Shown one piece after another: positions 53,636 to 62,262 of a DNA stretch of 64,000 nt (its first letter is position 1; every line of letters starts with the position of its first letter). Below the pieces are notes generated by a model. It did not search any database, was not told the DNA's origin, and saw only the letters and a list, made by a program, of their open reading frames with translations. The stretch is from assembly GCF_004212215.1 (NCBI RefSeq), contig NZ_QVFV01000002.1:433387-497386 (forward strand), in the 5' to 3' direction. The stretch is from Leptolyngbya iicbica LK (GTDB lineage: Bacteria; Cyanobacteriota; Cyanobacteriia; Phormidesmidales; Phormidesmidaceae). The position numbers and the translations under genes were made by a program.

Positions 53636-54088
53636 TCTGGAATACCTCAAATGTTCTTTGGCCAAGCATGATAGCCAGCAATGACCCGCCGGAGCTATCT
53701 CTCATGATCTCTACTCAATCAGTTGCTTTCAGAATACCCACGCCAGTTGTGAAACTATATGACTAACAATGACTCACCCGGGCTGAACTGATGCGCCTAA
53801 CCGCTCAGACACTCTAAATACTGATTGAACTGCTCAAGTCCACTCCATCAATGAACCCACCAGATTTGTCAAACTGCTGGCAGTTGATTTCGTGAGTCAG
53901 CAATCAGAACTAGCAGGCAACACGATCCTAGCCCCGAGGCTTTCAGCCAAGAAACTCACAACAGCTTTGTGCGGGGGCATGTATCAAAAACTTCGCAAGC
54001 ATAATAAGCAACTGTCTGAACTTCCTAGACACCGTTACTAACGGGAACATTGCTTTTATTGCAGTTCCAGTAGCCTAGATCTATGTTG
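53636..54088. other. Intergenic region between response regulator-GAF and DUF1997 genes
   Basis: About 450 bases with the two genes leftward on either side. No gene or convincing structure seen. Confidence 0.45.
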
Positions 54089-54826
54089 CTAGGAATGCTC
54101 GCAGTGGTCTTGACTGCGAGAAAAGCGCTCAAAAAAGTGGTGGTTGCGCTTGCAGTAACTTTCCGGGAATGACAAGTTCAGCGTTTCGTGGAAGTCGGCT
54201 TGCACCTTGTGAGTTAACCGTTTGGAAACTTGTCGAACAATTTGACTCAGCAAATGATCGCCGGTTTTCTGAATGATGCGCTGGGGCAAAGCCTGAATAA
54301 ATCGAGGAAAACCCACCCACACTTTTAGCTCTAGGGTCCAGTCTACCTGTGTCAAAACCTGGCCGGTCGCGATTGAAGTTTCATTCAGCTCAAGAGCGGC
54401 TTTGAAGTCGACCTCATAGCCAAGGGAGACATACCCAGGTATTTCAATAGTTTCAATACGATAAACGCCGTGGTCCTGCGGTAGCAGATGTAAACCGACT
54501 TTAGGTTCAACGTCGTAACCTAAGGCCCCAAAATGCCCAATGCTCAGGTCGTAGCCATTATTGCCCAGGGGGGTCGCCGTCATGGGATATGCGCAGCGCA
54601 AAAACCAGGACTGATGATCATCTAAGTAGTGCGCAACCGTATCACGATCTGCCGCCATTTCCATGCTGCCGGTGTAGTCACCGTGAAACAGCACGGGTTG
54701 GTGACGGAGAGATTCCGCAGTTTGATGATCAGCGTTGTCTTCTGTAGAGTCAACCAAGTGAGAAACAGATTCTAAAACCTGCTCTGAGAGGTCACTAGCT
54801 CGGTGATTAGTAAATGGTGTTTGCAT
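54089..54826 (-). CDS. DUF1997 protein
   Basis: 245 residues, ATG at 54826. The N-terminal 45 residues are hydrophilic; the remainder has the DUF1997 pattern: DYTGSMEMAADRDTVAHYLDD, LSIGHFGALGYDVEPKV, and WTLELKVWVGFPRFIQALP. The family is cyanobacterial and plastid; a lipid- or pigment-binding START-like fold has been suggested from sequence shape only. No membrane helix. Function unknown. Confidence 0.88.
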   Translation of the reverse strand: MQTPFTNHRASDLSEQVLESVSHLVDSTEDNADHQTAESLRHQPVLFHGDYTGSMEMAADRDTVAHYLDDHQSWFLRCAYPMTATPLGNNGYDLSIGHFGALGYDVEPKVGLHLLPQDHGVYRIETIEIPGYVSLGYEVDFKAALELNETSIATGQVLTQVDWTLELKVWVGFPRFIQALPQRIIQKTGDHLLSQIVRQVSKRLTHKVQADFHETLNLSFPESYCKRNHHFFERFSRSQDHCEHS

Positions 54827-55217
54827 GGAGGCGGTTTGCTATCTGGTTATAAATGCAAATGCCCAATGGCATGGCTCAGCAGCTAGTTGTAACTTCAATA
54901 ATAATATTGGAAGTTATTTTAACCGACGAACCGCTGAGGAATATTCCTTCGTGAAAATTAGAAGACATTCTCAGCTGTTTGCAGCCTAACTCGGTCGCTT
55001 CTGCTCTATCAGTCGCAAATATACGGACTCTTGCAAGGACACTCGATTCAATTCCACGCTTTCCTCCGCAAGCTTACTGGAGTAGGGTTAGCTTAGGAAT
55101 AAAGGTGCGCTAGCGTTTGAAGCTATGACTACGGTTTTACGGAAAAGTTTTGCGGCTTTTCTATTGTAAAAATAGACTCAGATCTATAGTTTGCTGTGTG
55201 TTGTAAAGGGGGATGGC
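54827..55217. other. Intergenic region upstream of SDR gene
   Basis: About 390 bases between divergent starts, AT-rich. No gene and no convincing structure seen; the promoters are somewhere here. Confidence 0.45.
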
Positions 55218-55880
55218 ATGAAGGCTTTGGTTGTGGGTGCAACAGGAGAGACGGGCCGTCGGATTGTGCGAGTATTAGTTGCTAAAGGCATTCCGGTGCG
55301 GGTGATGGTGCGCGATCGCCAACAGGCCCAGGAGATTTTGCCCAATACAGTTGAATTTGCGGTGGGCGATGTACTCAAACGCAACACGATTGAAGCCGCG
55401 ATCACTGATTGCACAGTATTGGTCTGTGCCACTGGAGCCCGTCCAAGCTTTGATCCCACCGGACCGTATCAGGTGGACTACGAAGGCACGAAAAATTTGA
55501 TTGATGTGGCCAAAGCCCACAACATCGAACACTTCGTGATGGTGTCATCTTTGTGCGTGTCGCGCTTTTTCCATCCATTAAATTTGTTTTGGCTCGTGCT
55601 GTATTGGAAGCAGCAAGCCGAAGACTATTTGGTAAAGAGCGGGGTGCCTTATACGATTGTTCGCCCCGGCGGATTGAAGAACGACGATACCGACGATCGC
55701 CCGCTCATTATGGCTCCTGCCGACACCTTGTTCGAAGGCAACATTCCCCGGCTCAAGGTGGCGGAAACCTGCGTTGCCGCTCTGCAGGATGCAGGCGCTA
55801 AAAACAAGGTTGTGGAAATCGTGGCCCAGGAAAACGCAACGCAAAAGCCGTTTTCGGAACTCTTTGCCGGTATTTCTTAA
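55218..55880 (+). CDS. Atypical short-chain dehydrogenase (NAD(P)-binding, Ycf39/Tic62-like)
   Basis: 220 residues from the ATG at 55218 (MKALVVGATGETGRRI...); the ribosome site AAAGGGGG supports it over a start at 55191. NAD(P)-binding GATGETGRR, then VLVCATGARPSFDP, VDYEGTKNLIDVAK and the SDR-like tail TIVRPGGLKN. The atypical SDR lacks a clear Tyr-x-x-x-Lys catalytic pair (YWKQQAEDYL is present but not in the usual position). Relatives in cyanobacteria and plastids help assemble photosynthetic complexes or bind thylakoid proteins. Its stop overlaps the Nif3-like stop on the other strand by four bases. Confidence 0.85.
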   Translation: MKALVVGATGETGRRIVRVLVAKGIPVRVMVRDRQQAQEILPNTVEFAVGDVLKRNTIEAAITDCTVLVCATGARPSFDPTGPYQVDYEGTKNLIDVAKAHNIEHFVMVSSLCVSRFFHPLNLFWLVLYWKQQAEDYLVKSGVPYTIVRPGGLKNDDTDDRPLIMAPADTLFEGNIPRLKVAETCVAALQDAGAKNKVVEIVAQENATQKPFSELFAGIS

Positions 55881-56695
55881 GCCAAATGTGGTCGCTGCCA
55901 AAATTGGCGAAAGTCTTCGTCGCGATCGCTCAACTGGGCAGTCTCTGCCCCAAGAGACAAAAGCTTATCGACTAACCGAGCGCAAGCCGGACGTTCAGTA
56001 GCGTAGTGTCCGGCATCGATTAACACGAGCCCGCGATCGCGAGCTTCTTGAAACTGGTGGAACTTGCAGTCCGAGGTGAGGTAAGCATCGGCCCCCGATT
56101 TCACGACGTCACCAATGAAACTGGCCCCGGAGCCGCCCAAAACCGCCAGGCGGTGAATGGGCTGCTGTAAATCCGCTTCGGGAGAATACAGCAAGTCGGG
56201 CGGAGCTAACTGCTGCTGAATCGTTACCAGTACCTGCTTCAATGAGGGCGCTTCTGGCATTACACCGACACGGCCATAGCCAATGCCCGGTCGGGTGGGA
56301 GTGATGGGTTGCGGCTGTTGTAGATCTAAGAGTTGGGCCAACACATCGGCAGTGCCATCAGGCACCTGATCAAAGTTGGTGTGGGCACTGTAGACGCCAA
56401 TGCCATGGGTAAAACTCAACAGCACCATATCCCCAATGGGGGTACCAGTTTGTACCGATTTGAGGGGACTAAAAATCAGTGGGTGATGGGCAAAGATCAG
56501 ATTGATTGGCGTGCCGGAAGCTCGTAGGGCGATCGCTTCTTCCATGACGGCTAGGGTTGGCGTTAGGCACACCAGCACATGGGCCGACGCCCCCAAAATC
56601 CCTGGTTCGATTTGCCAGCCACAGTTGTCCCAACTTTCTTGCCACTGGGGGGGAGCCCAGGCTTCAAATTGGTCGATTAGTTTAGCAATGGTCAT
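55877..56695 (-). CDS. Nif3-like dinuclear metal protein
   Basis: 272 residues, ATG at 56695. The family forms a toroidal hexamer with a two-metal site. Metal ligands are seen in IFAHHPLIFSPLK and VYSAHTNFDQVPDGTAD, and near the end LIDAGHYATERPA. The central part GRVGVMPEAP...LAVLGGSGASF is as in relatives. Its exact function is not established; GTP cyclohydrolase-like activity is proposed in some organisms. Confidence 0.92.
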   Translation of the reverse strand: MTIAKLIDQFEAWAPPQWQESWDNCGWQIEPGILGASAHVLVCLTPTLAVMEEAIALRASGTPINLIFAHHPLIFSPLKSVQTGTPIGDMVLLSFTHGIGVYSAHTNFDQVPDGTADVLAQLLDLQQPQPITPTRPGIGYGRVGVMPEAPSLKQVLVTIQQQLAPPDLLYSPEADLQQPIHRLAVLGGSGASFIGDVVKSGADAYLTSDCKFHQFQEARDRGLVLIDAGHYATERPACARLVDKLLSLGAETAQLSDRDEDFRQFWQRPHLA

Positions 56696-56859
56696 AGTGA
56701 TGTCGGCGGCTGTATCCGTCGGAGAAATGAGTGGTCAGATAGAGCTGACCAAGCGAACTGGGGAAAGAGGGTGCAGTGATCCCCAGTCCTTGATCGTTGA
56801 TTTTGATCTTAGGCAATCCTTCAATTTTGCGTGAGATTGGACAGCTCAAGGGCTAGATT

Positions 56860-57933
56860 TTAGGCGCTGATGGGTTGCGATCGCTCCAGGCCAAACTGCA
56901 CTAGCTGATCTACCAGCGCGTCAAAAGAAATACCACTTGCTTGCCACAGCATGGGATACATGCTGGTTTGAGTGAACCCTGGCAAGGTGTTGATTTCATT
57001 GAGAAAAATCTCGCCGGTTGCTTCCACGTAGAAAAAATCGACTCTTGAAATGCCTGCTGCATCCACTGCCTGAAAGGCTTGCACGGCCATTTCTTGAATC
57101 TGGCGAGTGATTTCTGGCGGCAGCGGTGCGGGGATCATGAGATCGGCTTGTCCTGCAGAGTATTTGGTTTCATAGTCGTAAAAGTCGCTCTCAAAGCTGA
57201 TTTCTCCAACCACAGACGCTTTGGGCACGTCGTTACCCAACACCGCACATTCGACTTCACGAGCCTCGACGCCAGCTTCTACAATGATGCGGCGATCGTA
57301 GCTAGCAGCACTATCGAGCGCCGCTTCCAATTCCTGGCGCGATCGCACTTTGGCTATGCCGACCGATGATCCCAGATTGGCAGGCTTCACAAAGGCGGGA
57401 TAGCCCAATGCTTCTTCAATGCGATCGCACAGCTTGGGAAACACACAGGGATTTGACCAAACTTCCGCGCGGGTGACTGCCACATATTTCACTTGCGGCA
57501 GTCCGGCTTGGGCAAAGGCCGTTTTCATCGCAATCTTATCCATCCCCACTGCGGACCCAAGCACGCCAGAGCCGACGAAGGGAATTTGCAGCAGCGAGAG
57601 CAACCCTTGAATGGTGCCGTCTTCGCCATTGGGGCCGTGTAAGACGGGGAACCAGATGTCAATGTCGTTAAGCGGTTGGGGCGCAGGTAGACGATCACCA
57701 GGCTTCGCGGTTTCGTCGCCGTCCGTTGAGGGCTCGCCTGACTGCAAGACTTGAGCCGCCCGATCGCCAAACTGCCAAACTCCAGCCTTGGTGATGTAAA
57801 CCGGAAGCACCAAATATTTGTCAGCATTGGCTCCCTGGGTGAGAGCCTTTGCGATCGCCTGCGCCGAACAAATCGAGACTTCATGCTCGCCGGAGCAACC
57901 GCCAAACAAAACGCCGACCTGTGTTTTTGCCAT
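56860..57933 (-). CDS. ddl: D-alanine--D-alanine ligase
   Basis: 357 residues from the ATG at 57933 ([20 protein letters not shown]...). ATP-grasp enzyme making the D-Ala-D-Ala stem end of peptidoglycan. [10 protein letters not shown] substrate loop, [21 protein letters not shown]-binding [13 protein letters not shown], and metal-binding [18 protein letters not shown]. The GPNGEDG (D-lactate versus D-alanine selectivity is not judged here). Downstream of a short reading frame ending in a strong terminator at 58067-58102. Confidence 0.95.
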   Translation of the reverse strand: MAKTQVGVLFGGCSGEHEVSICSAQAIAKALTQGANADKYLVLPVYITKAGVWQFGDRAAQVLQSGEPSTDGDETAKPGDRLPAPQPLNDIDIWFPVLHGPNGEDGTIQGLLSLLQIPFVGSGVLGSAVGMDKIAMKTAFAQAGLPQVKYVAVTRAEVWSNPCVFPKLCDRIEEALGYPAFVKPANLGSSVGIAKVRSRQELEAALDSAASYDRRIIVEAGVEAREVECAVLGNDVPKASVVGEISFESDFYDYETKYSAGQADLMIPAPLPPEITRQIQEMAVQAFQAVDAAGISRVDFFYVEATGEIFLNEINTLPGFTQTSMYPMLWQASGISFDALVDQLVQFGLERSQPISA

Positions 57934-58066
57934 GATTGCTCTCCCTTTGCCGGTTTCAGAACTGCCTACTACCATCAATCGCGGCTACTTAGCCCATCAA
58001 CCCCGACCAGACGGAGGCCAATGCTGCTGCGATCGCATCTAAGTATTCCTATCACTTCCGAACCGC

Positions 58067-58102
58067 AAAAAAAACCCTGGGCCTCGCAAACGAGGTCCAG
58101 GG
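58067..58102 (-). terminator. Strong leftward rho-independent terminator upstream of ddl
   Basis: Read on the minus strand: CCCTGGACCTCG, loop TTTG, CGAGGCCCAGGG, then TTTTTTTT. A 12-pair stem (one G-T) with a four-base loop and eight T residues. It lies 134 bases upstream of ddl and cannot belong to comEC, which ends about 500 bases away past a gene of opposite direction. Confidence 0.88.
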
Positions 58103-58109
58103 GCAACAA

Positions 58110-58199
58110 TCAGGGTGCATCTACCACTTCAATCTTCTGGCGATCGCAGGCCAATCCGGAGAATTTTGGCGGAACTATCGTACAAATCGGCTGGGACAA
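58110..58199 (-). CDS. Candidate small protein (29 residues) ahead of the terminator
   Basis: A TTG-initiated frame on the minus strand with AGG six to seven bases upstream, stop at 58110-58112, seven bases before the terminator stem. Its translation contains CTIVPPKFSGLACDRQKIEV and two cysteines. I do not recognise it. The case for translation is weak (rare start, short); the case for a transcript here is strong because of the terminator. It could equally be a small RNA. Confidence 0.35.
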   Translation of the reverse strand: MSQPICTIVPPKFSGLACDRQKIEVVDAP

Positions 58200-58267
58200 G
58201 ACGACACCTAAATCGTGCCGCAGAGCTTAGAGTGGATCTTGCTGTATCGAAAATAACTGTTTGACAG

Positions 58268-58299
58268 TTGACATTTCGTCAAAATACCCGAAATGTCAA
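58268..58299. promoter_or_regulatory. Perfect 11-bp inverted repeat abutting the ribosome site of the 57-residue gene
   Basis: TTGACATTTCG and CGAAATGTCAA with a 10-base spacer. Its right arm overlaps the first two bases of the AAGGAG ribosome site at 58298-58303. It could be an operator for a dimeric regulator or a hairpin that limits translation. A second TTGACA lies at 58261. Confidence 0.55.
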
Positions 58300-58308
58300 G
58301 GAGCCATG

Positions 58309-58482
58309 ATGACTGAGTCTGTGAACTGTGAAAAGCTGGCTGGGGTTCTAAACCGGGCGAGTGCTCAAGGCAAGCACCAATTTTGCAAAATGCTCTGGGG
58401 TAACCAGTCAGAATCCATTCAGTCGCAGCTGTTGCCCTATTTGACTGAGCAAGCCCAAGACGCCCTCAAAGAGGAAGAATAA
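58309..58482 (+). CDS. Small conserved-looking hypothetical protein
   Basis: 57 residues. ATG at 58309 is preferred: AAGGAG ends five bases upstream; an adjacent ATG at 58306 is an alternative. Hydrophilic and helical (ESIQSQLLPYLTEQAQDAL), with two cysteines. The layout of a strong ribosome site, inverted repeat, and acidic ending is that of a real gene, but I do not recognise the family. It is convergent with comEC. Confidence 0.6.
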   Translation: MTESVNCEKLAGVLNRASAQGKHQFCKMLWGNQSESIQSQLLPYLTEQAQDALKEEE

Positions 58483-58598
58483 GTCCCGACCTTCGCGGTT
58501 GGTTGGTGCAAATTTCCATGGGCTGTGAAGTCGAATTTTGCCGAAAGTTAAGGCATCGACACGGAGTGCTACCAACTATTCCACTCGCGATATCTTTA

Positions 58599-60884
58599 CT
58601 AAAAGGCTGGTGTGCGATGCGGGGTTAGTCGATAAGGGCGAAATCCTTGCCGGGGCTGCCAGGTGATGGCACCGTCGCGTTGAGTCCAAAATATCTGAAT
58701 GCCCTGGCGCTGGAGTTGACGTTCGAGCGATTCGGGCAGCTGGGAGCCATAGCAAATAGCGACTTTCGGGGCGATGGCTTGCACCAGGGCCGGGCTGAGT
58801 GCTTCACCTGCCCACACCAACACCTCACTTTGGAGTGCTGTGCCCATTTGGGCCAGATGTTCCTGAGTCGCCAATGGCAATTGCGGCAACAATAGCCAGC
58901 TTTGGCGATCGCTCAACCGCACAATCGGATTTTCGATCCCCAGCAACTGCAGAGACAGTCTGTCCACCGTAGTGCTGGTGCCTGCCTGGAGTTGATGAAA
59001 GTGGCTATCGGCAGCCAATTCGGCATCGGTGGCTTCTGGACTGTAGAGATGCTCGGCGGGCACATGGGCTAATAGAGTTTGCCACCCGCGCCGATAGTCA
59101 GCGCCCAATGGCAGCGCGATCGCCGATTTCAGATGATTGACGCCCGCCTGGGTTAAAAAAGGCTCAACTGTGTAGAAAGCCGTTTTCGCATCGCCACTAT
59201 TGATCAGTGTGGTCTGGCCGTGATCTTGCTCCACCCAAATCAGTTCATTTCCGGCAGCCAATACCGTGACTTGATCTTGCGTTGCCCAGCGCCAGCCGAG
59301 CGGCCCCACAATCAATATCAGAAACATGGTCACGAGTACAGGCTGCAACCAACCTCGACGTTGTTGCCCCCAGTGACTTCTCCCCCAAAGTCCTAATAGA
59401 ACCCCATATAGGCCGACGACTTGCCAGAGAGAAATTTGGCCAATGGCGATTGAACTCCCAGGCAATTGACCACTCGTTTGTGCCAGCCACCACAATGTTG
59501 CCGCTGGATAATACAACACATGGGCGGCAATCCCTCCAAGTGGCGGCAACACCAAGGCTAAAGCACTACTCGCAATGCCCCCCAAACTAATCAAAGTGAC
59601 TAAAGGCATCGCCACGACATTGAGCGCAATACTGAGTCCTGCCAACACATTGAAGTGATATAGCGTTAACGGTAGAGTCCACAGCGTGGCCGCTATTGGC
59701 ACAGCAATCAAAGAGGCCACCATCACGGGCAACCAGTCTAATCGGCGTGTCAAAGCTGGCACGGTGACAATTAAGCCCCAAGTTGCCATAACGCTGAGCT
59801 GAAAGCTGACATTCCACAACCAGTTGGGATTGACAAGGAGCATGCCTGTGGCCGCCACAATCAAAGCTCCCGTAGGTAAGACTCGGCGTTCGGTCACTAA
59901 AGCCAACAAAGTTGCCCCGCCCATTAACGCCGCGCGAATGACGCTAGGTTGAGCCCCCGTCAGACACACATAGCCCAACAACACACTTAACCCCACGACA
60001 AATTGCAGCTTGCCGGAGCGCGATCGCAACAACGCCAGCACAACGCCAAACAATAACGACACATGAAATCCTGAGGCGGCGATCGTATGCGCTAGGCCCA
60101 CACGCATAAACACATCATGGATATTGCTCGGCAGGTCAACCGCATTGCGCCCTAAGGCCATTGCACTCACCAGTTGCCCCAGAGGACTGCCCAAAGCCCG
60201 CACCTGAGTGCGGACAATCCGTTGCCGCACTCGCCATCGCCCCCAGCCAGTAGCCTGTCTAAAAGTCAGCTCGTCGGCGACCAAACCACTAAATGAGCCC
60301 CGTTGAGTCAGATAGGCTTGAAAGTCAAACCCATTCGGATTCATCGCGGGTTGGGGGCGATAAAGCTGTCCCCTGGCGGTCACCTGTTCTCCGGCATGTA
60401 GCCCCGTAACTTGCAAGAGCGGAGCCGTAACGTAAACTCGCCCCCGAACGGGAATTTGAAACGTTATCGCCCCCTCGGTATCCAAGACTTGTAGCGCTTG
60501 GGCCGCAACCAAAAAGCGGCCCTTTAAGCCGCGATTGAGCCGTGGGTCTTCGATCGCTTGTCCCACAACGACGTGTGCTGTCCCAATCGTGTTAGCCCGT
60601 TCTAGAAATTGACTAACATCCTGTACTCCAGCGACCGGCGATCGCAGAGGCATATAAATAGCGGCCAGCAGCATCACTACGCCCAAACTGCACCAGCGTC
60701 CGGATTGCCACCCTAGTCGCCACGACCGAGGAGCTAACATTCCCCAGCCTGACAACAGTATTAAACCCGCTATCCCTGACCACGAAACGGCTACGCCACC
60801 CAGCGATCCATAGCCCGCGATCGCGCTGATGAGCAAGCCTACGATGTAGGCAAGACAAAGTGCCAGACCAAAAGACAAACCCAT
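58599..60884 (-). CDS. comEC: ComEC/Rec2-like DNA-uptake channel
   Basis: 761 residues, ATG at 60884. N-terminal membrane helices (1-110), an OB-like soluble domain (about 115-215, GRVYVTAPLLQVTG), the ComEC channel with many helices (about 220-510; GLAHTIAASGFHVSLLFGV is a family signature) and a C-terminal soluble domain (about 530-761) that corresponds to a metallo-beta-lactamase fold. In that domain the expected metal motif HxHxDH is absent: the matching position reads ALPLGADYRRG. ComEC carries single-stranded DNA across the inner membrane in transformation. Competence is therefore possible, but its nuclease-like domain is probably inactive. Confidence 0.9.
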   Translation of the reverse strand: MGLSFGLALCLAYIVGLLISAIAGYGSLGGVAVSWSGIAGLILLSGWGMLAPRSWRLGWQSGRWCSLGVVMLLAAIYMPLRSPVAGVQDVSQFLERANTIGTAHVVVGQAIEDPRLNRGLKGRFLVAAQALQVLDTEGAITFQIPVRGRVYVTAPLLQVTGLHAGEQVTARGQLYRPQPAMNPNGFDFQAYLTQRGSFSGLVADELTFRQATGWGRWRVRQRIVRTQVRALGSPLGQLVSAMALGRNAVDLPSNIHDVFMRVGLAHTIAASGFHVSLLFGVVLALLRSRSGKLQFVVGLSVLLGYVCLTGAQPSVIRAALMGGATLLALVTERRVLPTGALIVAATGMLLVNPNWLWNVSFQLSVMATWGLIVTVPALTRRLDWLPVMVASLIAVPIAATLWTLPLTLYHFNVLAGLSIALNVVAMPLVTLISLGGIASSALALVLPPLGGIAAHVLYYPAATLWWLAQTSGQLPGSSIAIGQISLWQVVGLYGVLLGLWGRSHWGQQRRGWLQPVLVTMFLILIVGPLGWRWATQDQVTVLAAGNELIWVEQDHGQTTLINSGDAKTAFYTVEPFLTQAGVNHLKSAIALPLGADYRRGWQTLLAHVPAEHLYSPEATDAELAADSHFHQLQAGTSTTVDRLSLQLLGIENPIVRLSDRQSWLLLPQLPLATQEHLAQMGTALQSEVLVWAGEALSPALVQAIAPKVAICYGSQLPESLERQLQRQGIQIFWTQRDGAITWQPRQGFRPYRLTPHRTPAF

Positions 60885-61269
60885 TGCATGAATTTCGTAG
60901 AGACCCTAGTTCTAGAAATCCCGGTTAATGGAAATTAAACTCACCCGATCACTGAAAAATAATCACCGATTCAGCAATTCTGCGGAGCACCTAAGAAAAA
61001 CTACTGAACACCTGAATTGAACTCCAGGTGAAGGGCATCAAACTGACATGCTACGAGGTTTTGCCACCAAAATGAGCGATCGCTGCCATCTCTGGTGAAC
61101 CCAAAAACGTGTTTCTTGATACTTTTTGGCTGCTAACGAGAGCAAATTGTAGACCGAAGTGAAGAATTTATGAGGTACACGCAATTTTCAATTGGGTAGC
61201 ATCGCTGTCGTCTCTCCCATTTTTACCCGTTATCGTCTAAATCGTGACAGTCGTATACGGGTAGCAACC
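60885..61269. other. Intergenic region upstream of the PEP-CTERM gene
   Basis: About 385 bases between divergent starts. TACCCGT at 61227 and ACGGGTA at 61257 form a weak inverted repeat just ahead of the start. No gene seen. Confidence 0.45.
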
Positions 61270-62055
61270 ATGTCTCTTTCTATTTCCAAATTTGCCGTAG
61301 CCACCGGGCTTGCCACAGGTACTTTGCTTTCATGTTTTGGTACAAGTCAAGCGCATGCAACAGGATTCAAATTTGTAGGTACTTATTCCCAAACGAGCTC
61401 ATCGACAGCTGATATTTTGCTCGAATCGATCACAGTTGGTGATCAAATCATTGATGAGTTTTCTTACGTAACTTCCGCCGAGATTATTTACAACGACGTT
61501 TACAGTGGTGGCAACACTGGTGCAGCAAGTGCTGACACTGGCGACGATGCAACGGGCGGTGCGCGCGCAGAGGATGCTACAGCGGCCGATGTGGTTGCCA
61601 ACCTCAGCACCAATAATATCAATCACATTATCGATACAGAAGACAAAGGCCGATTTGAGATTGATCTGAACTTTAGCGAGGCAATTAAAACCCTCTTTGT
61701 TTGGGAGCGAGGGATGAATAGTGACCTCGGTATTCAGGCTGTGAATGCTGATGGCGAACTAATTGGTAGTCGGCTAGATATTACCCGCAATATGTGGTTC
61801 GACACTGGCTTTAAAATCGATACTTCTGAGATCAACAATGCTCAGAAAGTTGGTTCCTTAGGTATCAAAATGGCTGATTTAGGTGTAGAGGGCGGTGAGG
61901 TAAGCACGCTCCGCTTCTTTAGCCAAAGCGGCTTTAACGGTCCGGACTGGAAGTTTGTAGGAACTACTGCCAAGGTTCCAGAACCTGCATTGATGCTTGG
62001 TTTGGGCTTGGTCGGCGGGGCTCTAGCATGGCAAAAGCGTGCTAAAGCTGCTTAA
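61270..62055 (+). CDS. PEP-CTERM surface protein (exosortase substrate)
   Basis: 261 residues from the ATG at 61270 (MSLSISKFAVATG...). Signal peptide (about 1-31, ending AHA), a beta-rich body with many Asp/Asn/Ser/Gly, and the C-terminal sorting signal: VPEPALMLGLGLVGGALAW followed by QKRAKAA, a PEP motif, hydrophobic helix and basic end. It resembles cyanobacterial exosortase-dependent surface proteins. The body (VWERGMNSDLGIQAVNADGE) has the pattern of these proteins. Exosortase itself is not in the window. Followed by a strong terminator. Confidence 0.87.
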   Translation: MSLSISKFAVATGLATGTLLSCFGTSQAHATGFKFVGTYSQTSSSTADILLESITVGDQIIDEFSYVTSAEIIYNDVYSGGNTGAASADTGDDATGGARAEDATAADVVANLSTNNINHIIDTEDKGRFEIDLNFSEAIKTLFVWERGMNSDLGIQAVNADGELIGSRLDITRNMWFDTGFKIDTSEINNAQKVGSLGIKMADLGVEGGEVSTLRFFSQSGFNGPDWKFVGTTAKVPEPALMLGLGLVGGALAWQKRAKAA

Positions 62056-62095
62056 TCTTTGTGTGTTGCCTTAGTTCTATGACGGTTTGATCAAT

Positions 62096-62130
62096 AAAAA
62101 AGGAGCTAGTTCTCACTAGCTCCTTTTTGT
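62096..62130. terminator. Terminator after the PEP-CTERM gene (may work both ways)
   Basis: AAGGAGCTAGT, loop TCTC, ACTAGCTCC, then TTTTTGTT; A-rich on the other side, so it could also stop transcription of dapL from the right. Confidence 0.85.
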
Positions 62131-62262
62131 TATTTGGCCGTAATGATGACGCCTGAGTGTCAACGATGCCGTCAAGGCAACAAGTCAAACTACGGAAAAG
62201 GTGAGACATTCGCAATCAGTATTACCCAAGCCCGAATAAGCCCAGAAGCGAATATTGATGGC

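Larger units (their letters stand above)
57934..58308. other. Region upstream of ddl with a small ORF, a terminator and an inverted repeat
   Basis: About 375 bases between the ddl start (leftward) and a 57-residue gene (rightward). The leftward terminator at 58067-58102 directly follows a 29-codon frame; a perfect inverted repeat lies at 58268-58299. Confidence 0.6.
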
